Assembly: GCA_937897215.1 (NCBI GenBank) | Contig: CALCBQ010000049.1 | Location: 1 to 41,112, forward strand | Direction: 5' to 3' | Length of the DNA: 41,112 bases | From: an uncultured Clostridia bacterium | Lineage (GTDB): Bacteria > Bacillota > Clostridia > Oscillospirales > Acutalibacteraceae | In this document: piece after piece, positions 32,698 to 41,112 of the stretch | Layout of the letters: the number at the start of each line of letters is the position of its first letter | Numbering within the stretch: the stretch's first letter is position 1 | Made by a program: the position numbers and the translations under genes | The notes under the pieces: model-generated | Database searches by the model: none | What the model was told of the DNA's origin: nothing | Seen by the model: only the letters and a program-made list of their open reading frames with translations

Positions 32698-32964
32698 TTA
32701 TTCGTCAAGCAAATTATGCTCTTTCATTTTCTTTATAAGATTTTCAACATCTGTTTTTACTCTTTCAACAGACACTCCGTAATCTTGTGAAATTTTATTC
32801 GCAATATCTTCAACAGAATTTGTGCCGTCAAGCATATTAAAAACATCTGCACCAACACTGTTAAATGTCATTACACCATTAAAATTAAGTTTTTGTTCTC
32901 CTGTTGCAATAACAATTTTTTCGCCTGCAACATCTTTAAGAATGTATCCATCTTTGATTTTCAT
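32698..32964 (-). CDS. PqqD-like peptide-binding protein
   Basis: An 88-residue protein with the PqqD fold pattern: early strands KDGYILKDVAGEKIVIATG, then FNGVMTFNSVGADVFNML and winged-helix segments DIANKISQDYGV and VKTDVENLIKKMKEHNLL. PqqD-like domains bind leader peptides of ribosomally made, modified peptides and present them to enzymes. It overlaps the upstream kinase-like gene by four bases (ATGA), so the two are made together. No precursor peptide gene was found next to it. Confidence 0.85.
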   Translation of the reverse strand: MKIKDGYILKDVAGEKIVIATGEQKLNFNGVMTFNSVGADVFNMLDGTNSVEDIANKISQDYGVSVERVKTDVENLIKKMKEHNLLDE

Positions 32965-33674
32965 TCTTTAATCAACCTTTCAATCTCGTTATAAGCCACT
33001 ATTGCCGCATCATCATCCATATTGCAACCTAATGAGAATACGGGGACTTCTGTTAAAAGTTTATCTGCAAGTTCAAGCATTTTTTCTGCAAGTTCTTTAC
33101 TGTTCGGTCTGATTGTCTGACTTAAAAGCATTCCTATGGCTTGAACTGTCGGCATTCTTTTAACTTCGTTCTTTTCACTTCTATGCAAAAAAACCAGAGC
33201 TCTTATAGGAACTTTCACATCAACATTTTCGTCGGTTTTCCCCGAAAAAGGCGTTCCGCAAGCATACCATTTGCCATTTTTAAGTACAAGTGCCGGTTTA
33301 TCGTCATTTATAATTCTTGTGCCTTCAAGATTTTTAAGCCACAAATGTGTATGTGTGGATTTTCCTGTTCCGCTTTTTGCAGAAAAAAGATATGCATATC
33401 CATCTTTTTCAACACAAGATGAGTGAAGCATCATACCGTCGTGTTTAAGTAATTCGTTGTAGAACGCTTCGCCTGTCCACATATATTCATGGTCATCAAG
33501 TGAAAGATGTGGCATTTCTTCTTTTTTCTGTCTGATGAAATCTTCTTTTACACTCAATCTAATCTGAACTTCATCATCAGAAAAATCCGCTTTGTAGGAT
33601 TTCGAACGGTCTTTGAGAAGTTTTCCGCGCACATAATATTCAGTTTTAAATCCTGCAATTATATACTTTTCCAT
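32961..33674 (-). CDS. HPr-kinase-like protein linked to peptide modification
   Basis: About 237 residues with a P-loop SAKSGTGKSTHTHLW and the downstream RIINDDKPALV and GTPFSGK segments. This is the compact HprK/PEPCK-like fold seen in proteins encoded next to PqqD-like genes, for example in lasso-peptide phosphorylating clusters. It lacks the N-terminal domain of true HPr kinase. It may phosphorylate a peptide or another small target. I start at ATG 33674; TTG at 33680 is also possible, and neither has a good ribosome site, so coupling to the M23 gene 18 bases upstream is likely. Confidence 0.75.
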   Translation of the reverse strand: MEKYIIAGFKTEYYVRGKLLKDRSKSYKADFSDDEVQIRLSVKEDFIRQKKEEMPHLSLDDHEYMWTGEAFYNELLKHDGMMLHSSCVEKDGYAYLFSAKSGTGKSTHTHLWLKNLEGTRIINDDKPALVLKNGKWYACGTPFSGKTDENVDVKVPIRALVFLHRSEKNEVKRMPTVQAIGMLLSQTIRPNSKELAEKMLELADKLLTEVPVFSLGCNMDDDAAIVAYNEIERLIKE

Positions 33675-33692
33675 TTTCAAAATCCAATCAAA

Positions 33693-35405
33693 TTATCGTT
33701 TCAAATAGTTCATAGGGTTAACATTTCTGCCGTTAACCTTAACTTCAAAGTGAAGATGAGCACCAGTAACATAACCTGTTGCGCCAATCTGACCGATTGC
33801 CTGACCTCTTACAACCTTTTGTCCTGAATAAACTCTTATTGAGCCCGCTTTCATATGACAATACATTGTTGAAAGTCCGTTAGCATGTTTAATCATAACT
33901 GTGCAGCCGCCCGAATTATACCAACCGGCATAAGTAACTGTACCCGACTCAGCCGCAACAACTGTACAACCAGAGCTACCGCCCGGACGGACAATATCGA
34001 TACCCGCATGCCAACCGTCGCCAAAGTTACGACGACCATATCCTGATGAAATTGAATAAGCACCAACTGCAGGCCACAAAAGACGACCGCCACCTGATAC
34101 AACTGCACCTGATGAGTAATTGTTCTTCTTTGTACCTACTTGTACTTTTTGGTCTGTCGGCTCACTGATTGTTGTTCGTGAAACCTCTTTTGTTGACACT
34201 CTTACACCGTCGATATAAGTTACAAGTTCCGTTACTTCCTGAACGCCGTTAACACCTTTTGTAACTGTCTTTTTGTCGCCGATATAAAGTTTATCTGTTT
34301 TTATTTCTACTGTCTTATAAGGGATTTCAACTTTTCTTGTTTCAGTTTTTGTTGTCTGAACTCGAAGAAAATTAACCTCGTTTGACAAAAGAATTTGCTG
34401 ACCTATATAAATATTTTCTTTAAGAGATGGGTTAAGATTGAAAATCTGTGAGGATTTCATACCGAATTTCTGGGCAATCTGAGAAACAGTATCCCCTGCC
34501 TGAACGGTATAGTAGCGTGCTTCACTTTTTTTAGAATTCAATTTTTCACTAAGGTATGCAGCGTCTTTTACTGTGGTTTCATTATCAGGATAAAGCCCTT
34601 GAACATATTCAATATTTTCAACAAAACTCACAACCGCATTTTCTTCGTCAGTTTCATGCTCTGCAAGAATACTGTCAAAAACGCTTAACGCGTCAGTTTC
34701 ATTTTTAACCGCACATACAAACTGGTTATCAATATAAATTCCGCAGGCATTTGTGATTTTACTGTCAGAATTCTTAATAAGTTTATCACAAATTTCAGAA
34801 GCATCGTTTATCTGACTTAACTTTACCGGTTTGATTTTATATTGTGCTTCGCCTATAAGTTCTGTTTCTTTGCCGTCATCTGTAACAACTGATGATGCGG
34901 CAGAAATATCAAGTCGCTCGTATGCCAACTCCCGTGCTTCTTTATATACTTCTTCATTCTGCACATAACCGATTGTTTTATCGTTGTAATTCACTTCAAG
35001 CGCAAAAGTAGTATCTGCCCACAATGTTGCCACATTAAGAAGAATAACAAAAGCCGCTACAGGTAATGCAAAATTAAGCACATAGACAAACGCTTTTCTA
35101 TAGCGTAAAGTTGCTTTTTTTACATAAGCCAAAAATTTCTTAAACCAGTTACCCTCAACTTTTGCCTGACTAAGTTTGTCAGAAACTTTTCGGGTGTCTT
35201 CAACCAAATCTTTTATTTCACTTACAATTTCGTGAAAGGTTTTAAGGGCAAATTTATCAATAAGAATAAACAATGTAAAAACAAGCGTAGCAATGGTCTT
35301 TATGGGTTTAAGCAATAAAGCCCACAGTCCCTTAAAGAATCTTTTGCCATATCTCAAGGTTTGAATTCCGATATAATATATTTGATTGTAAATGTTTTCG
35401 AACAT
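33693..35405 (-). CDS. Membrane-anchored M23 peptidase with LysM and G5 domains
   Basis: The 570-residue protein starts with a cytoplasmic/amphipathic region and has a membrane helix at about 105-128 (FVYVLNFALPVAAFVILLNV). The outer part holds a LysM domain (YTVQAGDTVSQIAQKFGM), a G5 domain (region from TETRKVEIPYKT to about VQVGTKKN) and a C-terminal M23 peptidase. Zinc ligands are in WHAGIDI and HLHFEV, and the domain ends NPMNYLKR. It would cut or remodel peptidoglycan during growth or spore formation. It heads the operon with the HprK-like, PqqD-like and ABC genes. GAGGAA precedes the ATG. Confidence 0.93.
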   Translation of the reverse strand: MFENIYNQIYYIGIQTLRYGKRFFKGLWALLLKPIKTIATLVFTLFILIDKFALKTFHEIVSEIKDLVEDTRKVSDKLSQAKVEGNWFKKFLAYVKKATLRYRKAFVYVLNFALPVAAFVILLNVATLWADTTFALEVNYNDKTIGYVQNEEVYKEARELAYERLDISAASSVVTDDGKETELIGEAQYKIKPVKLSQINDASEICDKLIKNSDSKITNACGIYIDNQFVCAVKNETDALSVFDSILAEHETDEENAVVSFVENIEYVQGLYPDNETTVKDAAYLSEKLNSKKSEARYYTVQAGDTVSQIAQKFGMKSSQIFNLNPSLKENIYIGQQILLSNEVNFLRVQTTKTETRKVEIPYKTVEIKTDKLYIGDKKTVTKGVNGVQEVTELVTYIDGVRVSTKEVSRTTISEPTDQKVQVGTKKNNYSSGAVVSGGGRLLWPAVGAYSISSGYGRRNFGDGWHAGIDIVRPGGSSGCTVVAAESGTVTYAGWYNSGGCTVMIKHANGLSTMYCHMKAGSIRVYSGQKVVRGQAIGQIGATGYVTGAHLHFEVKVNGRNVNPMNYLKR

Positions 35406-35461
35406 AACAATTCCTCAATTTCTTATCTGTAAACAGACATAAAAATCCAATATATAGCCGA

Positions 35462-35490
35462 ATTATACCACAAAAGAATGAAAAAGGCAA
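35462..35490 (-). promoter_or_regulatory. Promoter of the M23-HprK-like-PqqD-ABC operon
   Basis: TTGCCT (35490-35485), 17 bases, TATAAT (35467-35462) on the minus strand, upstream of the M23 gene. Confidence 0.7.
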
Positions 35491-35556
35491 GTTACAGTTA
35501 TTGCCTTTAATATACTATAATAAATATATATTTTTTCTAAATATTCATTTACTTTT

Positions 35557-35585
35557 TTGATGTGTTGTTGTATAATGACTATAAT
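35557..35585 (+). promoter_or_regulatory. Promoter of the glycerophosphodiesterase gene
   Basis: TTGATG (35557-35562), 17 bases, TATAAT (35580-35585). An alternative, TTTACT with the TATAAT at 35571-35576, lies nine bases upstream. Confidence 0.65.
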
Positions 35586-35621
35586 TGTATAAATATGCAC
35601 ATTTTTTAAGGGGCGAAGGAA

Positions 35622-36482
35622 ATGAAAAAAGGTACAAAAAGATTTTTAGGTTTTGCAATTCCAACAACAATCACAACAGCTCTTGCGATTGCTGCAAGAA
35701 AAAAGTATGTTGATATCCGTTACGGCGCAAAAAACGCAAAAGATACTCTTAAATTCAGCGAATCAGTTGAAACTGAAGCACCTGAAGTTCATCTTACAGC
35801 ACACAGAGGACTTTCTTCTGTTTGTCCTGAAAACACAATCGAAGCGTTCAAAGAGGCAGCAAAATACAACTATTACGCTCTTGAATGTGATGTTCACTGC
35901 ACAACTGACGGCAAATGGGTAATTATCCACGACTATATGCTTCAGTCAATGTGTGAAGAAAAAGGCGACGTAAAGACTATGTCTTACGATGAAAAACTTT
36001 CAAAAATCAGATTTACAAACGGTGCTAACATCAAAGATTATCCTGATGCTCGCCCTTGCCTTGTTGAGGAATTTATTGAAATTTGCAAAGAGGCAAACAT
36101 TAAACCAATGATTGAAGTTAAAGATAAGAGAATTGACAAGGTTGAATCTCTTTACAAAATCATTTGTGATTACGGAATTGAAGACGATGTTATTCTCATT
36201 TCATTCCATAAAGAAGTGCTTCGTGAATTCAGAAAGCTTTCTCCTAATATGGAATTATGGCTTCTTGTTCACACTATTACTGATGAAAAAATTCTTGAAT
36301 GTATTGAAAACGGTAATGGTGTTGCTTTTGAGGCAAAAAGAAGCAACTCTGAAACAATTCAAAAAATTCACGACGCTAACCTTACAGCTGCTTGCTGGAC
36401 AGTTGACACAAAAGAAATGCTTAACGAAATGATTAAAAATGGCGTTAAGTACATTACAACAAACGCTATACTTCCTGAATAA
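35622..36482 (+). CDS. Glycerophosphodiester phosphodiesterase family protein
   Basis: A 286-residue protein with a short hydrophobic N-terminal segment (FLGFAIPTTITTALAIAA) that may anchor it to the membrane, and a TIM-barrel GDPD domain. Motifs are TAHRGLSS...PENTIEAF, the acidic pair in ECDVHCTTDG, and IHDY. PMIEVKD supplies the usual later acidic residue. The family splits glycerophosphodiesters into glycerol-3-phosphate and an alcohol, often in phospholipid turnover. A GAAGGAA ribosome site precedes the ATG. The next gene follows after a short gap. Confidence 0.92.
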   Translation: MKKGTKRFLGFAIPTTITTALAIAARKKYVDIRYGAKNAKDTLKFSESVETEAPEVHLTAHRGLSSVCPENTIEAFKEAAKYNYYALECDVHCTTDGKWVIIHDYMLQSMCEEKGDVKTMSYDEKLSKIRFTNGANIKDYPDARPCLVEEFIEICKEANIKPMIEVKDKRIDKVESLYKIICDYGIEDDVILISFHKEVLREFRKLSPNMELWLLVHTITDEKILECIENGNGVAFEAKRSNSETIQKIHDANLTAACWTVDTKEMLNEMIKNGVKYITTNAILPE

Positions 36483-36506
36483 ATAAGAAATGAAGGAATG
36501 ATACGA

Positions 36507-36863
36507 ATGAAAAGATTTGAAGGTCTTTTATCTGCATCACCTGAAAAAAGATATAAAAACTTTATAAGTACAGTTGTTGACCGTGAGGAAGTATGGATTT
36601 TATCAAACGAAAATGGTTATGCAACTTATGATGATGAAAATTATACCAACTTGCTTATTTGGCCTGAAAAACAGTTTGCAGAAATGTTTGCCGATGGAGA
36701 TAATGCGGTATCAATAGAAATACACAATTTCTGTCAACGTTGCAAAGAAATGCTCAATAATAATATAGGATTTTTAGTTTTCTATAACGGGCAGGATGCT
36801 TATTGGGCTGACGCAAATAAGATTTTGAACGATATACAAGAAGAATTAAGTTTAGTTGAATAA
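36507..36863 (+). CDS. DUF2750-like protein
   Basis: A 118-residue soluble protein. The pattern EEVWILSNENGYATYDDENYTNLLIWPEKQFAEM, with its paired tryptophans and PEK segment, matches DUF2750 proteins of unknown function. I start at the ATG at 36507 because AAGGA lies nine bases upstream; the ATG at 36498 abuts that ribosome site. It lies between the phosphodiesterase and gltX and may share their transcript. Confidence 0.78.
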   Translation: MKRFEGLLSASPEKRYKNFISTVVDREEVWILSNENGYATYDDENYTNLLIWPEKQFAEMFADGDNAVSIEIHNFCQRCKEMLNNNIGFLVFYNGQDAYWADANKILNDIQEELSLVE

Positions 36864-36868
36864 TCCAC

Positions 36869-36890
36869 GGGTCGTCGACAATGCCGACCC
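36869..36890 (+). repeat. Short palindromic intergenic hairpin
   Basis: GGGTCG (36869-36874) pairs with CGACCC (36885-36890) around a ten-base loop, followed by CCTACGAAGAGG. Its flanks and the CCCCTACG end are typical of dispersed REP-like elements in Clostridia genomes. It lies just before the ribosome site of gltX. Confidence 0.6.
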
Positions 36891-36910
36891 CTACGAAGAG
36901 GTTTATATAA

Positions 36911-38566
36911 ATGACAGACTGCAAAAAAATTGCTGAACTTATTTTTAGCGATGTGGACAAGTCCACAGACTATTATGAAGAGCTTTACCCTGCAAGAAAT
37001 CTTCCTGAGGGTGCAAGAGTAACAAGATTTGCTCCAAGTCCAACAGGGTACTTGCATTTTGGCGGACTTTATGCAGGTTTCGCATCAAAGCTCACAGCAC
37101 AAACTACTGACGGCGTATTTATGCTCCGTATTGAAGACACCGACAAGAAACGTGAAGTTGAAGACGGTGTTACAGGTATTGTAACAGGTCTTAAGGCATT
37201 CGGTGTTTCCCCTGACGAGGGTGTTACAGGATTCAGTACAGAATACGGCAACTATGGTCCTTACACACAAAGTCATCGTCGTGCAATATACCGTACATTC
37301 GCTAAAAAGTTAATGGAAGAAGGCAAGGCATACCCTTGTTTCTGTACCCCGGAAGACCTTGATGAAATCCGTGCAAAACAAGAAAATGAAGATATTAAAG
37401 GTTACTACGGCGCTTATGCAAAATGCAGAGATTTAAGCGACGACGAAATAATTGAAAAAATCAACGCAGGTGTTCCTTACACAGTTAGACTTCGTTCAAT
37501 CGGCGATATTTCAAGAAAAATTAAGTTTGACGATATGATTAAGGGCAAAATTGAAATGAGCGAAAATGTGAATGATGTTGTTATCTTAAAGGCTGACGGA
37601 ATTCCAACTTACCATTTTGCTCACGCTATTGACGACCACTTAATGCACACAACTCATGTTGTTCGTGGCGACGAATGGATTGCTTCAGTTCCACTTCATA
37701 TTGAACTTTTCAGAGCTTGTGGATTTAAGCCTGTTAAATACGCTCACATAGCCCCTATTATGAAAGAAGAAAACGGTGGTAAGCGTAAACTTTCAAAGAG
37801 AAAAGACCCTGAGGCAAATGTTTCATACTACATTGAAAAAGGTTACCCTGAAGCATCTGTTAAAGAATATATGCTTACAATTCTCAACTCAAACTTTGAG
37901 GAATGGAGAAAGGCAAACAAAACGGAAGATATCAGTAAATTCCCATTCAACCTTAAAAAGATGAGCGTTTCAGGTGCACTTTTTGATATGGTTAAATTCA
38001 ACGATGTATCAAAAAATGTTATTTCTGTTATGACTGCAAAAGAAGTTTATAAACTTGTTACAGATTGGGCAATGGATTACAACGAAGTGCTTTACGCACT
38101 CTTTGTTGATGATAAAGAAAAAGCAACTGCTATTCTTAACATTGACCGTGATAACCCAAAGCCAAGAAAAGATATTGCTTGTTGGGAAGAAGTAGAAAAC
38201 TACGTTTCATTCTTCTATAACGAACTTTATGATGCAGATTACACTCTTCCTGAACACATAAACCGTGCCGATGCAGTTGAAATCCTTACAAAGTATAAGG
38301 AAATCTATTCTGCAAACGATACAAAGGAAGAATGGTTCAATAAAATCAAAGAGCTTTGTTCTGCGTGCGGATTTACTCCTAATGTTAAGGAGTATAAGCA
38401 AAATCCTGATGCATTCAAAGGTCATGTTGGTGATGTTTCAACAGTTATTCGTGTTGCAGTTACTTCTCGCACAAATACCCCTGATTTGTATTACATTATG
38501 CAAATTTTAGGTGTAGATGAAGTGATGAACAGAATTGACAATGCGATAAATTCATATAAAGCATAA
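36911..38566 (+). CDS. gltX: Glutamyl-tRNA synthetase
   Basis: A 551-residue class I synthetase that charges tRNA-Glu. The nucleotide-binding HIGH-type motif is HFGG at residues 49-52 (APSPTGYLHFGG) and the KMSKS-type motif is KLSKR in KRKLSKRKDPE. The protein is longer than many bacterial GluRS (about 480 residues), with an N-terminal extension of about 35 residues before RFAPSPTG. The C-terminal anticodon-binding region appears complete. It is followed 12 bases later by glnS. A GAAGAGG ribosome site lies within the end of the hairpin region. Confidence 0.95.
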   Translation: MTDCKKIAELIFSDVDKSTDYYEELYPARNLPEGARVTRFAPSPTGYLHFGGLYAGFASKLTAQTTDGVFMLRIEDTDKKREVEDGVTGIVTGLKAFGVSPDEGVTGFSTEYGNYGPYTQSHRRAIYRTFAKKLMEEGKAYPCFCTPEDLDEIRAKQENEDIKGYYGAYAKCRDLSDDEIIEKINAGVPYTVRLRSIGDISRKIKFDDMIKGKIEMSENVNDVVILKADGIPTYHFAHAIDDHLMHTTHVVRGDEWIASVPLHIELFRACGFKPVKYAHIAPIMKEENGGKRKLSKRKDPEANVSYYIEKGYPEASVKEYMLTILNSNFEEWRKANKTEDISKFPFNLKKMSVSGALFDMVKFNDVSKNVISVMTAKEVYKLVTDWAMDYNEVLYALFVDDKEKATAILNIDRDNPKPRKDIACWEEVENYVSFFYNELYDADYTLPEHINRADAVEILTKYKEIYSANDTKEEWFNKIKELCSACGFTPNVKEYKQNPDAFKGHVGDVSTVIRVAVTSRTNTPDLYYIMQILGVDEVMNRIDNAINSYKA

Positions 38567-38578
38567 AGAGGCAAAACT

Positions 38579-40243
38579 ATGGACGAAATTATTACAACTA
38601 CTTCAAATTTTATACACGATTTCATTGATGAAGACCTTAAAAACGGTGTATATAACAAAGTGCAGACTCGTTTTCCACCTGAGCCAAACGGTTATCTTCA
38701 CATTGGCCACGCTAAAGCTATCTGCATTAACTTCAGCACATCAAACAAATACAAAGGCGAATGTAATCTTCGACTTGATGATACTAATCCACAAAAAGAA
38801 GATACAGAATATATTGATGCTATCAAAGAAGATATTGAATGGCTTGGCTTTAAGTGGAACAAGTGTCTTTTTGCATCAAGCTATTTTGATTACATCTATG
38901 AATGTGCAGTTAAACTTATTGAAAAAGGTCTTGCTTATGTTGATGACCTTACTGCTGACGAAATCAGAGAATACCGTGGCACTCTTACAGAACCGGGCAA
39001 AAACAGCCCTTACAGAGAAAGAAGCATTGAAGAAAACCTTGATTTATTCAAGAGAATGACTGACGGCGAGTTTCCTAACGGTGCAAGAGTACTTCGTGCA
39101 AAAATCGATATGGCAGCATCTAACATTAATATGCGCGACCCCGTTATTTACAGAATTGCTCACGTGCCACATCACCAGACAGGCGACAAATGGTGTGTTT
39201 ACCCAATGTATGACTTTGCACACCCATTGTCAGACGCAAAAGAAGGCGTTACACACTCTCTTTGCTCACTTGAATTTGAAAATCACAGACCACTTTATGA
39301 CTGGTTCTTACAGGCACTTGATATAGAAACGCCACCAAGACAGATTGAGTTTGCTCGTCTTAACCTTAACTATTGCCTTACAAGTAAGAGAAAATGCTTA
39401 GCACTTGTAAACGAAGGCATTGTTGATGGTTGGAACGACCCACGAATGGCTACTCTCAGCGGTATGAGAAGACGTGGCTATACACCACAAGCGATTCGCA
39501 ATTTCTGTGAAAAAATCGGTGTTTCAAAAGCATATTCAGTAGTTGATTACGGTCTTCTTGAATCTTGTGTACGTGATGACCTTAATGCGAACGCTCCAAG
39601 AGCTATGGCAGTTCTTCGTCCGCTTAAAGTTGTTATTGATAACTACCCCGAAGACAAGACAGAAACACTTGAGGTTGAAATTCATCCTGAACACCCTGAA
39701 ATGGGTACTCGTAAAGTTACATTCGGCAAAACTTTGTATGTTGAGCAAGAAGACTTTATGGTTGAACCTGTTAAAAAGTATTTCAGACTTTTCCCAGGTA
39801 ATGAAGTTCGTCTTAAGAGTGCATACTTCGTTAAGTGTGTCGGCTATGATGCAGACGAAAATGGTAATGTTACTTGTGTTCACTGTACTTATGACCCTGA
39901 AAGCCGCGGCGGTAATTCCCCTGACGGAAGGAAGGTTAAAGGTACACTTCATTGGGTAAGTGAAGCAGACTCATTTAAAGCAGAAGTTCGTCTTTATGAC
40001 AGACTTTTCAATAAGGAAAATCCATCTGACGAATCTGCCGGTGCGTTCACAGAAAATCTTAATCCTGATTCACTTGTTGTTCTTAAAGATTGTCTTATTG
40101 AAGGTGGTCTTAAAGATGGTCTTAAGGCTGGAGATACTTTCCAGTTTATGCGTCAGGGTTATTTCTGCGTAGATATTACATCAACTGAAGATAATATTGT
40201 ATTTAACCGTACAGTACAGCTTAACTCTTCTTGGGGGAAATAA
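38579..40243 (+). CDS. glnS: Glutaminyl-tRNA synthetase
   Basis: A 554-residue class I synthetase that attaches glutamine to tRNA-Gln. HIGH is HIGH at residues 41-44 in PEPNGYLHIGHAKA, and the KMSKS equivalent is TSKRK in NYCLTSKRKCLAL. The GlnRS-specific LDDTNPQKEDTEY and the two C-terminal beta-barrel domains are present. Many Firmicutes lack GlnRS and instead use the Glu-tRNA-Gln amidotransferase. Its presence next to gltX suggests direct Gln charging here. AGAGGC precedes the ATG. Confidence 0.96.
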   Translation: MDEIITTTSNFIHDFIDEDLKNGVYNKVQTRFPPEPNGYLHIGHAKAICINFSTSNKYKGECNLRLDDTNPQKEDTEYIDAIKEDIEWLGFKWNKCLFASSYFDYIYECAVKLIEKGLAYVDDLTADEIREYRGTLTEPGKNSPYRERSIEENLDLFKRMTDGEFPNGARVLRAKIDMAASNINMRDPVIYRIAHVPHHQTGDKWCVYPMYDFAHPLSDAKEGVTHSLCSLEFENHRPLYDWFLQALDIETPPRQIEFARLNLNYCLTSKRKCLALVNEGIVDGWNDPRMATLSGMRRRGYTPQAIRNFCEKIGVSKAYSVVDYGLLESCVRDDLNANAPRAMAVLRPLKVVIDNYPEDKTETLEVEIHPEHPEMGTRKVTFGKTLYVEQEDFMVEPVKKYFRLFPGNEVRLKSAYFVKCVGYDADENGNVTCVHCTYDPESRGGNSPDGRKVKGTLHWVSEADSFKAEVRLYDRLFNKENPSDESAGAFTENLNPDSLVVLKDCLIEGGLKDGLKAGDTFQFMRQGYFCVDITSTEDNIVFNRTVQLNSSWGK

Positions 40244-40246
40244 ATT

Positions 40247-40948
40247 ATGAGTAAAAAGAATAAAATCAAACAAAAGACAACCGGGTTTGACATTGTTTAC
40301 CGTGTTGTTACTGCAGTAATTGCGGTAGCTATGTACCCTATGTTCTATTTTGCAAACTTATTTACAATTGAAATCAGACACACACAGATTTCAGACTGGC
40401 TTAACAAGCTTAACGGTGGAGATACTCTTCATGTAACACATGAATCATTCTCACTTGCTACAATGTCTAAATGGGTTGAAGCTCTTTCAAAATTCACAAA
40501 TGATAATTTTGATTTCAAAACAAACATTTTACAGAATTCAACATTCACACCAATTGTTGTTGCTGTCGTTTTTGTTGCTATCGCGTTGGTTATTGGTCTT
40601 GTGATAATCGGTTTTGCTGCATTCTCTAACAAAACAAAGGTTGTTATTGGTCTTTCTGCCACAGGATTTTTAAGCACAGTTGCTTCAAATATCTCATTTG
40701 GTGTTTTTGCAAAACCAATAATTTCAGGAGATGTAACTCTTGCTAAACTATTTGATATAGATGGTATTATCGCTTCTCAAATTATTAGTTTGTTGGGCGA
40801 AGTTTCTATTTTCACACTTGATACTGCATTCTATGCCGTTATGTTCTCAATGCTTGCTATTCTTATCTGGTCTGCTTCTGTTCTTGTTGTAAACAAGAGC
40901 GAAGAAAAAGAAAAAGCTATGAAAGAAGCAGCAAGAAAAAACAGATAA
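40247..40948 (+). CDS. Four-helix membrane protein of unknown function
   Basis: A 233-residue protein with a basic N-terminus (MSKKNKIKQK) and hydrophobic helices at about 18-42, 102-128, 132-152 and 198-222. Between the first two is an outer or inner loop of about 60 polar residues (IEIRHTQISDWLNKLNGGDTL...). The tail is charged (KSEEKEKAMKEAARKNR). I recognise no family. It starts three bases after the glnS stop, so it is translated from the same transcript, and a strong terminator follows. Confidence 0.75.
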   Translation: MSKKNKIKQKTTGFDIVYRVVTAVIAVAMYPMFYFANLFTIEIRHTQISDWLNKLNGGDTLHVTHESFSLATMSKWVEALSKFTNDNFDFKTNILQNSTFTPIVVAVVFVAIALVIGLVIIGFAAFSNKTKVVIGLSATGFLSTVASNISFGVFAKPIISGDVTLAKLFDIDGIIASQIISLLGEVSIFTLDTAFYAVMFSMLAILIWSASVLVVNKSEEKEKAMKEAARKNR

Positions 40949-40969
40949 ATTTTAAATGTAATACTCGAA

Positions 40970-41000
40970 AAGCCATTGGAATTTTCCAATGGCTTTTTTG
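40970..41000 (+). terminator. Terminator after the gltX-glnS-membrane protein operon
   Basis: AAGCCATTGGAA (40970-40981) pairs perfectly with TTCCAATGGCTT (40984-40995), followed by TTTTG. Confidence 0.9.
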
Positions 41001-41040
41001 TTGGTTTGTTAAAGTTTCTTTTCAAATGCTTTTATTTAAA

Positions 41041-41112
41041 CAAATTGGAGTTTGTCTAACTCAATTCGTAATGCGTAATTCGGAATTCGTAATTTCCCCC
41101 CTCAGTCGCTTC
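41041..41112. mobile_element. MITE-like repeat, second copy, cut by the window end
   Basis: The 72 visible bases match the left part of the complete copy at 8631-8702 with only a few differences, in the same orientation. They include CAATTCGTAATGCGTAATTC, GGAATTCGTAAT and CTCAGTCGCTTC. The right half lies beyond the window. Confidence 0.85.

Overview
The window reads as low-GC Clostridia, probably an anaerobic gut-type member of the Oscillospirales. This placement is inferred from gene content and style: the dprA-topA-trmFO order, infC-rpmI-rplT, Thr/Glu-rich surface linkers, DUF1836/DUF6054/DUF6809-type genes, GluRS next to GlnRS, and many TTG/GTG starts with strong GGAGG ribosome sites. No database search was possible. 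Hand counts of sample lines give about 36-40% GC for most of the window, but clearly higher GC for roughly 1-800 and intermediate GC for 810-4409.

Layout. 1-800: the end of an unidentified gene, a two-way terminator and a lipoprotein in a foreign-looking composition. 810-7969 (minus): a housekeeping block of trmFO, topA, dprA, a TrmH-type RNA methyltransferase, and the infC-rpmI-rplT operon with a structured leader and a non-AUG infC start. Two tandem hairpin units with compensatory base changes lie between rpmI and rplT. 7987-8816: a small DUF6809-like gene diverging from an XRE regulator, then a 186-bp MITE-like repeat. A second copy of that repeat is cut off by the right end of the window. 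8879-14564: envelope genes, namely a cell-wall-anchored lipase-like hydrolase, a lipoprotein, a membrane-embedded M28 peptidase, and a VanY-like protein that has lost two catalytic residues.

14666-25292 (minus) is the most striking region. It looks like one ten-gene operon with a single clear promoter and a terminator at its far end. It encodes a membrane protein with an external domain, a 1721-residue secreted protein, seven consecutive paralogous secreted beta-rich proteins of about 150-165 residues, and a membrane-anchored surface protein. The giant protein has two similar beta lobes and ends in the same domain as the small paralogues. Aspartate-rich, calcium-loop-like motifs occur in five of the ten proteins. 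I read this as a probable undescribed surface assembly (filament, coat or adhesive layer); its function is not known from the sequence.

25484-35405 (minus): a DUF1836-DUF6054-NfeD-SPFH operon behind a palindromic operator, a MATE exporter, an orphan polysaccharide co-polymerase/tyrosine kinase with a Tyr-Gly tail, and a four-gene operon of M23 peptidase, HPr-kinase-like protein, PqqD-like protein and ABC exporter. 35622-40948 (plus): glycerophosphodiesterase, a DUF2750 protein, a hairpin repeat, gltX, glnS and a four-helix membrane protein. I saw no tRNA, rRNA, CRISPR array or transposase gene, and no gene-free stretch longer than 300 bases.
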